A stretch of DNA of 64,000 nt. Source: Flavobacteriales bacterium UBA6051 (lineage in GTDB: Bacteria > Bacteroidota > Bacteroidia > Flavobacteriales_D > Crocinitomicaceae). The notes beneath the pieces were generated by a model. That model did not search any database. It was given only the letters and a program-made list of their open reading frames with translations, and was not told where the DNA came from. Each line of letters opens with the position of its first letter. The first letter of the stretch is position 1. Where the stretch lies: assembly GCA_002427735.1 (NCBI GenBank), contig DIYP01000017.1, forward strand, positions 186,001-250,000, written 5' to 3'. Position numbers and translations under genes: made by a program. This document shows, piece by piece, positions 9,121 to 16,100 of the stretch.

Positions 9121-10128
9121 TTACGCAATTTTCTCAAGCACTCTCTCTACTGAGATCTTAGAGATACAGTCACAATCCTTTATTTGATTACAACTCTGAC
9201 AATTCTCATCAAAGACTAGAATCGAAACGTTAGCGCCAAGCGCCCTCCAACGTCCTGGATGAATCGGTCTCCTAGGAGAAAAGAGGCCTATCGCTCCAAC
9301 CCCGTAATATCCAGCAATGTGCAACGGACCTGTAGAGCATGCGACAAGGTTTTCCGCCTTTGAAATAAGCATCATTAATTGCTCAAGGCTTAATTTTCCT
9401 GTAGTATCAATAATGGAATGGTCTGATGGTAAAATGTCTCGGAACTGCTCACCTTCTTTTTCCGTACCCGTAAAAATCACGGTTTTACCCTTTTCAACGA
9501 GTCGCTTTGCCAACTCAAGATAATTCTCCATGGGCCATTCCTTTGCACTTCCTTGCGATTTTGGATGAAGAATTACACTATTTTCCAGGTCGTTGAGACC
9601 TTGAAGTAGGTTCACATCTGGAACCTTAAAATGAATTGTTTCGCCAATAATTGTCTCCAAATCAGGTAAACTGGAAAGCCCAAAAGGTCTTAATAACTCA
9701 TGATTTAGTTGCGCTTCATGCAGGTCTGATTTTTTACGTGTGAAATTGATACGATGAGAACACGTAACTAAATGATAAGCTCGATGCGACGTTCCCACGC
9801 GCACAGGAACTCGAGCCTTTTTTGCCAGCGCTGCAATTTCTTTATCTGGAAATACATGAATAATAACGTCTGCCTCTAACGAACGAAATAATTGAATCTT
9901 TTCTGTCTTAGGCACACTTAAAAAGTCGTTCCAATCTAAAAACTGATCAACCATTGCATAAGATTCCACAATAGCCTTAGTGTACCCTTTTCCTAAAAAA
10001 AGCAGTTTTACCGACGGAAATTTTTTCTTCATCCAGGCACATATCGGAAGCGTCAACATTACATCTCCGATGCTGTCAGTTCGGCTAACGATTACTGTTT
10101 TTCCATTGAGATCAACTGGTTCTGCCAT
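9121..10128 (-). CDS. Glycosyltransferase family 9 (heptosyltransferase-like)
   Basis: 335 residues. The start VIVSRTDSIGDVMLTLPICAWMKKKFP is the N-terminal acceptor-side motif of ADP-heptose:LPS heptosyltransferases. The C-terminal donor domain shows VILHPKSQGSAKEWPMENYLELAKRL, a TGTEKE turn and the STGPLHIAGYYGVGAIGLFSP signature. A C-terminal Cys cluster (CQSCNQIKDCDC) is common in the Bacteroidota members. The family adds heptose or a related sugar to the LPS inner core at the cytoplasmic face of the inner membrane. The gene start overlaps the end of the upstream GT2 gene by 17 bases, so the two are co-transcribed. The exact sugar is not determinable from sequence. Confidence 0.92.
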   Translation of the reverse strand: MAEPVDLNGKTVIVSRTDSIGDVMLTLPICAWMKKKFPSVKLLFLGKGYTKAIVESYAMVDQFLDWNDFLSVPKTEKIQLFRSLEADVIIHVFPDKEIAALAKKARVPVRVGTSHRAYHLVTCSHRINFTRKKSDLHEAQLNHELLRPFGLSSLPDLETIIGETIHFKVPDVNLLQGLNDLENSVILHPKSQGSAKEWPMENYLELAKRLVEKGKTVIFTGTEKEGEQFRDILPSDHSIIDTTGKLSLEQLMMLISKAENLVACSTGPLHIAGYYGVGAIGLFSPRRPIHPGRWRALGANVSILVFDENCQSCNQIKDCDCISKISVERVLEKIA

Positions 10129-10870
10129 GATTCAACCGTCTTAATTCTTTATACTTAAATACATTCGACTGTGCACTGATCCATGCTATTTTAAACCCCA
10201 TGCGTCCATCAAGAAATCCAGCTTTAATCAAATACATAGAAACAAATCTACCTAGTGCACTTATGTAGGGCTTTAGTAGAGATGCTTTTTTTCCTTTCTG
10301 ATGCATCTTTTTAGCCGTTAAAGCGGAATACTTGTCAGCACGCTCTCTATGCCCTTTAAACGAATAGTATGAGTAATGCTCAAGATGACCAGCTAATTGA
10401 ATCACCTTAAGGTCTTTTGGAAAAAGCAATTCTTCATGCACAACTGCTCCGTCCCAAGAACTTCCTTTAGCAGGAAATAAGCGCACCTTTACATCTGGAT
10501 ACCACCCGGAATGCTTGATCCACTTTCCGCAGTAGTTCGTGAGTCGATTAACACTATAAACCTGAGGGCTTGATGTTTCCTTAATTGCTAGTATTGCTGC
10601 TCTAAGCTGATCATCGAGCGCCTCATCAGCGTCAAGCGATAGAATATACTCATACTCCGCCAAACTGTTCAAGTAGTTCTTTGATTCGGAGTACCCTTCC
10701 CACTTCCGCTTCTCGAAACGCACACCGAATTGCTCACAGATTTCTTCTGTACGGTCTTTTGAAAAAGAATCAAGAACAATAATTTCATCTGCAACCCCTT
10801 GCAGGGAGCGTATGCAGCGCTCTATATTTCTTTCTTCATTGAGCGTAATGATGGTGGCAGAGATTTTCAT
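10112..10870 (-). CDS. Glycosyltransferase family 2 (LPS core, WaaE/KdtX-like)
   Basis: 252 residues from the ATG at 10870, which begins MKISATIITLNEERNIERCIRSL, the standard GT2 start; 19 extra in-frame residues upstream lie inside the preceding gene and are not part of it. The metal/nucleotide motif is SLDADEAL, followed by an acceptor region with CGKWIKHSGWYPDVKVRLFP, as in WaaE/KdtX-type LPS core glucosyltransferases, and HLEHYSYYSF. The start overlaps the DUF4837 stop as ATGA, a translational-coupling arrangement. It probably works with the neighbouring GT9 enzyme on lipopolysaccharide core or a related glycolipid. Confidence 0.92.
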   Translation of the reverse strand: MKISATIITLNEERNIERCIRSLQGVADEIIVLDSFSKDRTEEICEQFGVRFEKRKWEGYSESKNYLNSLAEYEYILSLDADEALDDQLRAAILAIKETSSPQVYSVNRLTNYCGKWIKHSGWYPDVKVRLFPAKGSSWDGAVVHEELLFPKDLKVIQLAGHLEHYSYYSFKGHRERADKYSALTAKKMHQKGKKASLLKPYISALGRFVSMYLIKAGFLDGRMGFKIAWISAQSNVFKYKELRRLNHGRTS

Positions 10871-11949
10871 TCTACGATTTTCACACTGCGCAAAACCGCT
10901 TGTACCTCGCGCAGAGGGTGCGTCCAACTGGTTGTTGGTGGAGCATCAACGTAACCACTCAAACACATCAGTTTATTTGTTTTTGGATTGATAAAATGGA
11001 ATGCCCAAAAAGCGCCACCCGTTCCATGCTTCGGTAACCCGGTGAAAACAAACATTCCACGCATGTCAAACCCTTTAATGGCGCCATCAGCGGAAGACGT
11101 CCAGTTTCCTTCAGGATACACAAACTGATTGTACTGTGTTCCCATATACATCCCTTCTACCTCATGCGGCACATTATATTTCAACATTGTGTCTCTCGCC
11201 ATCAACAATTGTTTCAAGTCAAATTGGACAGAATCTTTAAAGTCGTACTGATAAATCATGATTCCTGAAAGGATAGAACCAACATCCTGGGTTCCTGTTC
11301 CAACAAACTCAATAGGTCTTGAAGCGGGTTCAAATTCAACGCGGTAGAAATTAGTTCGTCTTGTGACCGCTGCAGCACCATGAGGTAAGACAATGTCTAT
11401 TCCAAAATTCTCTCTGACTTGTTTGCGAGCAATGCTGTTTTTATTCTCGTCAAAATTCATCATGATTCGCCTCCAAGACATGTCGTCAAACTCATCATGA
11501 ACCTCATCAAGTCCTTCTTTACATGTTTCTAATAACTGGTTGAAATCTTTAGCCGTGACCTCAACTACTAACTGCGTTCTTGCCCATACATCATCTTTAC
11601 GCACAATGCTTCCGTGTTCTCCTTTATAGTTCGGATCAATATTGATAAACAAAGTATTGCGATAACGCTTTACACCTTGCGTAAAATGTTCTGGTGTTTT
11701 ATGGATGAGTTCAAACGTGGCAACATCTGGAAGGTAAGGCATGATCCATTGTGTCAGGTTAGTGTCCAGGTAATGCTTTACGTCCTCGTTATTCCAGATT
11801 CCCGCTTCACAAACGACAAGTATCTGCCCCACTTTTCCCGTGACGCGCATTCCCGTATTTGCACTATTCGAGCGTATCGATTCACACCCCGTAGAAGTTG
11901 TTACTAACAAGGCGATTAATAAAGAAGCTGAAAGAATCCTTAGTATCAT
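10867..11949 (-). CDS. DUF4837 family lipoprotein
   Basis: 360 residues. The N-terminus ILSASLLIALLVTTSTGCES is a lipoprotein signal with Cys at the cleavage site. The mature part matches the DUF4837 family: TGKVGQILVVCEAGIWNNEDVKHYL near the start, LFINIDPNYKG, NFGIDIVLPHGAAAVTRRTNFYRVEFE in the middle and FVFTGLPKHGTGGAFWAFHFINPKTNKLMCLSGYVDAPP near the end. The function is unknown; the family is restricted to Bacteroidota, to my knowledge. It lies between a peptidoglycan transglycosylase (42-base gap) and two LPS glycosyltransferases (ATGA overlap), so an envelope role is likely. Confidence 0.9.
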   Translation of the reverse strand: MILRILSASLLIALLVTTSTGCESIRSNSANTGMRVTGKVGQILVVCEAGIWNNEDVKHYLDTNLTQWIMPYLPDVATFELIHKTPEHFTQGVKRYRNTLFINIDPNYKGEHGSIVRKDDVWARTQLVVEVTAKDFNQLLETCKEGLDEVHDEFDDMSWRRIMMNFDENKNSIARKQVRENFGIDIVLPHGAAAVTRRTNFYRVEFEPASRPIEFVGTGTQDVGSILSGIMIYQYDFKDSVQFDLKQLLMARDTMLKYNVPHEVEGMYMGTQYNQFVYPEGNWTSSADGAIKGFDMRGMFVFTGLPKHGTGGAFWAFHFINPKTNKLMCLSGYVDAPPTTSWTHPLREVQAVLRSVKIVE

Positions 11950-11991
11950 AGTTTGTCTTTTACTATTCTCTCAACAAAAACCGCGCAAAAA

Positions 11992-13464
11992 TTATTTGAC
12001 GCGTATTCGTTGCCCAATACTCAGGCGGTTGATATTAATTCCAGGGTTTAAACGCTTCAATTGTGATTGGGTCATTCGATAGCGTTGTGCTATTCTTCCA
12101 AACGTGTCCCCAGAGCGCACTGTGTAATACTTTTTGCCTGAACTAGTGGTGGTTGATTGTGTTGGAGTCGAATTGGTTGTCGAAGCTCCTTTCTTCACCT
12201 TCAAACGCTGACCAACATAAATCTTTGTGGAACGCAATCCATTTATACGTTGAATTTCTGCTACCGTCGTTCCGTATCGTGAGGCTATAGTGCCCAATGT
12301 TTCACCACTACTCACTTTGTGGTATTGATAGCTCACACCATTATCAGATCCGCTTTGATTGGTCGTTTGTTTTGGTGGCGTAACCGATTGCGGAGTGTTG
12401 TACAGACTATCTTCCAGAGCATAGAGACTGTCCTCCATGGCAACAAGATCACCTATAATTGTCAAAGGCAAAGACACGCATTGTGGCGGGTTTGACTTCG
12501 GAATAAACGATTTTTTATAAATCGGATTGAGCAGTTCAATTTCTTCTTGTTCCATAGAAAGCAACTTTGCCATGGTTTCCATGTGCACCCCCTTACTCAA
12601 ACACATCGTGTCCAATTGTGGGTAGCGAATCGTTGCTTCCATTGGGATAATGTTGTGTTCTGCGTGGTACGTCAACAAATATGCCGCCGCTATGAAGTTC
12701 GGAACATACCCTTGTGTTTCGCGAGGTAAAAAGGGTCTGACTTCCCAATATGTCAATTTATTACCGGAACGTCGAATCGCCTTATTTACGTTTCCAGGAC
12801 CTGCATTATAAGCCGCAAGAGCCAGGTTCCAGTCATTGTAGATGCCATACAGCTTTTTCAAATAACGACAAGCTGCTTCAGTTGCAAGCTCTGGGTCCAT
12901 TCGTTCGTCGATATACGAGTTTTCCTGAAGTCCAAACATGCGCCCAGTACGATACATGAACTGCCATAAACCAAGAGCTCCGGCCCGAGACTTTACTTGA
13001 GGTCTCAAACCACTTTCAATGACCGAAAGGTATTTCAATTCAATTGGAAGGCCATGCTTCGCCAACTTTTCTTCGAACATATCGAAGTATAGCTTTGAAC
13101 GACCTAATACAACACGGGCAAAACCGCGTCGCTTACGAACGAAAAAACGAATGGTCGAAAGCGTAGTTTCGTTGCAATCCAGATGAAATGGGCTCATTTC
13201 ATTCATTACATTCAGTCGCTCACAATAAACATCATCGTCAAATTCCGGAACAGCATCGGGCTCATAATTCAATGCATCAATTATGGAGTCATAATTCCCC
13301 TCGGGCGAATATTCCGCATAAAACATATCAAGGCTTTGCTCAATTGTCTTAATCATGGCCTCACCTTTAAGGCTATCTTCTTTAGTCCAATTGTACTTTC
13401 CCGAATATTGTGCCAGTGATGACACTGAAAAGCCTATCATTATGAATAACAACCACCTTTTCAT
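11992..13464 (-). CDS. mltD: Lytic murein transglycosylase D-like, with two LysM domains
   Basis: 490 residues with signal peptide MKRWLLFIMIGFSVSSLAQ. The central SLT domain holds the catalytic Glu150 in VIESGLRPQVKSRAGALGLWQFM and the AAYNAGPGNVNKAIRRSG motif. Two LysM peptidoglycan-binding modules follow near residues 375-420 (YHKVSSGETLGTIASRYGTT) and 445-490 (YYTVRSGDTFGRIAQRYRMT), separated by Thr/Ser-rich linkers. It cleaves glycan strands of peptidoglycan in the periplasm, as MltD does in Escherichia coli. The start ATG overlaps the gatA stop (ATGA). There is no lipobox, unlike E. coli MltD, so it is probably soluble or bound through LysM. Confidence 0.95.
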   Translation of the reverse strand: MKRWLLFIMIGFSVSSLAQYSGKYNWTKEDSLKGEAMIKTIEQSLDMFYAEYSPEGNYDSIIDALNYEPDAVPEFDDDVYCERLNVMNEMSPFHLDCNETTLSTIRFFVRKRRGFARVVLGRSKLYFDMFEEKLAKHGLPIELKYLSVIESGLRPQVKSRAGALGLWQFMYRTGRMFGLQENSYIDERMDPELATEAACRYLKKLYGIYNDWNLALAAYNAGPGNVNKAIRRSGNKLTYWEVRPFLPRETQGYVPNFIAAAYLLTYHAEHNIIPMEATIRYPQLDTMCLSKGVHMETMAKLLSMEQEEIELLNPIYKKSFIPKSNPPQCVSLPLTIIGDLVAMEDSLYALEDSLYNTPQSVTPPKQTTNQSGSDNGVSYQYHKVSSGETLGTIASRYGTTVAEIQRINGLRSTKIYVGQRLKVKKGASTTNSTPTQSTTTSSGKKYYTVRSGDTFGRIAQRYRMTQSQLKRLNPGININRLSIGQRIRVK

Positions 13465-14876
13465 GCCTTGTCATTGATTTTTTCCAATATCGCTGAGAAG
13501 TTCAGCATATCCGCCTCTTTGAAATGATCTCCGATTACTTGGACTCCAAAAGGAAGTCCACTAGTATGTTTACCCAGCGGGAGAGATATCGCCGGATTTC
13601 CAGAAAGATTAGCGTGTACTGTATATATATCTTGTAAATACATGGCGATCGGATCGCTCACCGCATCAATATCAAAAGCTGTTGTAGGTGTTGTGGGCAA
13701 CAAAATGACATCAAACTTTTCAAAGATTTCATTTGTTTTATCCTGCAATACGCGTCTTACTTTCTGGCCCTTTGTATAATAGGCATCATAATACCCATGG
13801 GACAGAACGAAAGTTCCCGCCATTATTCTTCGTTGAACTTCTGGTCCAAAGCCTTCACTTCGCGACTTCTTATAAGTGTCTTCGACACCTTGTGCTCCAC
13901 CACTTCTATAACCATAATGAACTCCATCGAAGCGAGAAAGGTTTGAGGAAGCTTCCGCAGTGGTTAAGACATAGTATGTCGGAACCATATAATCCAGGTA
14001 AGGGAAGGAAACCGTTTCGACTTCATGCCCATCAGATTTAAGTTCACTTATCGTTGCTTCTAGCTTATTCTTTACTTCTGGATCTATACCTTCCATTGAA
14101 AGGCTTTCACCGATGACAGCCACTTTGTATTTTTTAGCACTATCGCGCTTTGTATATGGCTCTACGCTTTCGCTAGATGCAGTGGAGTCATAATCATCTG
14201 ATCCAGCCATTATCTCTAATAACAGTGCAGCGTCATCCAGATCATTGGTAAAAGGCCCAATCTGATCAAATGATGAAGCATAGGCAATTAAGCCGTAACG
14301 ACTAATTCTGCCATATGTCGGTTTTAGTCCATACGTCCCAGTGAAGCTCGCCGGTTGGCGAATTGATCCTCCCGTATCACTACCGAGGGCCGCGGTACAA
14401 AGTCCAGCAGCGACGGCAGCAGCAGAACCTCCTGAAGAACCTCCCGGCACTTTGTTATCACCATGAGGGTTAAGAACGGGACCAAAAGCAGAGTTCTCGT
14501 TTGAACTCCCCATTGCAAACTCATCGCAATTCAACCGTCCGATAATAATCGCATCTTCGGCTAATAATCGTTCGACAGCAGTGGCCGTAAATAACGACTC
14601 AAATCCTTCAAGAATTTTCGATGAGGCCGAAACCTTGTGCCCTTTGTAACACAAGTTATCTTTCAGTCCGATTACCATTCCGGCTAACTTTCCGGCGGTT
14701 CCATCTTTGATTTTTTGATCTACTAATTCGGCTTGTTTTCTCGCCGACTCTTCAAACACTTCTAAAAAAGCATTCAAATTTTTGTTCGCACTTATCTTCG
14801 CGAGGTAAGCGTCGAGGATACTTACTACGGTATCGCCTGAAGAAATCGCTTTCTTTACTTCAGCATACGTATGCAT
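13461..14876 (-). CDS. gatA: Asp/Glu-tRNA amidotransferase subunit A
   Basis: 471 residues, the usual GatA length. The amidase-signature catalytic triad is Lys72 (GLKDNLC), Ser147 (GGSSGGSAAAVAAG) and Ser171 (GSDTGGSIRQPASFTG), with the same spacing as in characterised GatA. GatA generates ammonia from glutamine for conversion of misacylated Glu-tRNA(Gln) or Asp-tRNA(Asn). GatB and GatC are not in this window. It sits 8 bases after tatA and overlaps mltD by 4 bases, so it heads into an envelope gene cluster despite its translational role. Confidence 0.97.
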   Translation of the reverse strand: MHTYAEVKKAISSGDTVVSILDAYLAKISANKNLNAFLEVFEESARKQAELVDQKIKDGTAGKLAGMVIGLKDNLCYKGHKVSASSKILEGFESLFTATAVERLLAEDAIIIGRLNCDEFAMGSSNENSAFGPVLNPHGDNKVPGGSSGGSAAAVAAGLCTAALGSDTGGSIRQPASFTGTYGLKPTYGRISRYGLIAYASSFDQIGPFTNDLDDAALLLEIMAGSDDYDSTASSESVEPYTKRDSAKKYKVAVIGESLSMEGIDPEVKNKLEATISELKSDGHEVETVSFPYLDYMVPTYYVLTTAEASSNLSRFDGVHYGYRSGGAQGVEDTYKKSRSEGFGPEVQRRIMAGTFVLSHGYYDAYYTKGQKVRRVLQDKTNEIFEKFDVILLPTTPTTAFDIDAVSDPIAMYLQDIYTVHANLSGNPAISLPLGKHTSGLPFGVQVIGDHFKEADMLNFSAILEKINDKA

Positions 14877-14884
14877 CGATCTGT

Positions 14885-15076
14885 TTATGATTTTTTCTCC
14901 TCTTCTGAAGATACCGCTTTCGTTTCTTCTTCAGGGTTAGCTGATGCATCTTTAAACTCCTTCACTCCCTTTCCAAGTCCCTTCATCAATTCAGGTATCT
15001 TTTTACCTCCGAAAAGAAGAAGTGCTAATACTACAATTAGTATCACTTGCCAAGGTCCGAACATTCCTAGAATCAT
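14885..15076 (-). CDS. tatA: Twin-arginine translocase TatA/TatE-type subunit
   Basis: 63 residues: a short N-terminal transmembrane helix (PWQVILIVVLALLLF), the FGGKKIPELMKGLGKGVKEFK hinge and amphipathic helix, and an acidic tail with Glu/Lys. This is the normal TatA pattern. TatA forms the pore-like component for export of folded proteins with twin-arginine signals. No tatC is in the window. A clear -7 promoter box lies 22 bases upstream, so this gene starts the leftward cluster down to 8299. Confidence 0.94.
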   Translation of the reverse strand: MILGMFGPWQVILIVVLALLLFGGKKIPELMKGLGKGVKEFKDASANPEEETKAVSSEEEKKS

Positions 15077-15098
15077 CCTATTGGTTTTTGAATTCTTA

Positions 15099-15106
15099 CA
15101 AAGGTA
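15099..15106 (-). promoter_or_regulatory. Promoter -7 box of the tatA cluster
   Basis: On the minus strand the sequence reads TACCTTTG, an exact match to TAnnTTTG, ending 22 bases before the tatA ATG. No convincing -33 TTG is seen at 19-21 bases upstream. It probably drives the seven-gene cluster tatA to the UbiA-like gene. Confidence 0.5.
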
Positions 15107-15216
15107 CTCAATATTGACTAAAGAAATTGGACGAAAGGCTTGATTCTGTTAATTTTTTAGAAAAGTCTGTTGTTGATAAAACAGGTAAAAAAAGACCTGA
15201 ACGAGTAAGTTATCCG

Positions 15217-16011
15217 TCATGGATAATCTGGAAGCATCCAATCGACCAATTTCGCACCCAAGAATGCCAGAAGCAACATTATAAGAAAGACTATGAGCAG
15301 GGCCAGTAAGACGCCTAAAAAACCAAATTCCAGATAGAGGAACGCGACAAGAAATACGATGGCTACAATCATCGTCAAGATGGCAAGCGTAACTATTCCT
15401 ATTCTGTAAACTGTATTGAAGCTGACTTTAAAGGCATGAACAAAGGGTCGGTCATCCCTGTCCTCTGACATTTGCAAAACATCTTCTCCGGTAAAATCAG
15501 AAAGAGAACCGAGTTCAATTAAAAATAGCACGGGAATAGCAATTAATGCCAACAAAACACCTAAGATTCCTCCCCACATTTTAGGGATCCATAATGGGCG
15601 ACGCTTCATGTTGGTTTTAGTTTTCCGAAAAAAACTGCTTGTTTTCTCGCGCTTCACACTATTTGCGAATGTTTCATGGCCTATTTCCTGCACTGCATTG
15701 TCAGTTTTTTCCGACTCCACAATTACTGTTTGGATTTCTCTAGCATCTATCAAAGTACTCTCGCTGTGTCCGATATCTGTGCTTGAATGCTCTTCTACTA
15801 GCATGAAATTCAGCACGTCCAACTGATTATTCTCTGCTGCATGAAATGTGACTTCCTGATCGGGATGATTTTCTATATCTCTTTTGGGTGTATGACTACG
15901 TTTTATCTTCTTGGTTGAAATATGCCAGCCAGACATGTAACGACGCTTCTCAACTGCACAACTCTGAAACAAAGAAAGTGCGAAAAGAACTAGGAGAAAT
16001 AGATACTTCAT
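15217..16011 (-). CDS. Lipoprotein with C-terminal transmembrane helices, unknown function
   Basis: 264 residues from the ATG at 16011 (MKYLFLLVLFALSLFQSCAVEKRRY); an in-frame extension of 14 residues upstream lacks signal character and is rejected. The Cys after LFQS is a lipobox-type site, followed by VEKRRYMSGWHIS and a polar, charged ~110-residue segment. Three strongly hydrophobic segments follow near residues 145-170, 195-220 and 223-250. A lipid-anchored N-terminus together with membrane helices is unusual and suggests an inner-membrane location. It starts just beyond the infB terminator and seems to be transcribed separately. I do not recognise the family. Confidence 0.7.
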   Translation of the reverse strand: MKYLFLLVLFALSLFQSCAVEKRRYMSGWHISTKKIKRSHTPKRDIENHPDQEVTFHAAENNQLDVLNFMLVEEHSSTDIGHSESTLIDAREIQTVIVESEKTDNAVQEIGHETFANSVKREKTSSFFRKTKTNMKRRPLWIPKMWGGILGVLLALIAIPVLFLIELGSLSDFTGEDVLQMSEDRDDRPFVHAFKVSFNTVYRIGIVTLAILTMIVAIVFLVAFLYLEFGFLGVLLALLIVFLIMLLLAFLGAKLVDWMLPDYP

Positions 16012-16051
16012 TTTGTTTGATGCTCCTGCAAGATAGGGTTTCTCACAGCAC

Positions 16052-16079
16052 AAAAAAAGCCGATCAACATTGACCGGCT
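16052..16079 (-). terminator. Intrinsic terminator of the rimP-nusA-infB operon
   Basis: Read leftward: AGCCGGTCAA, a TG loop, TTGATCGGCT, then seven T. The arms form a 10-bp stem with one G-T wobble. It lies 22 bases beyond the infB stop codon. Confidence 0.8.
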
Positions 16080-16100
16080 CTTATTTACATTGTTTTACAA

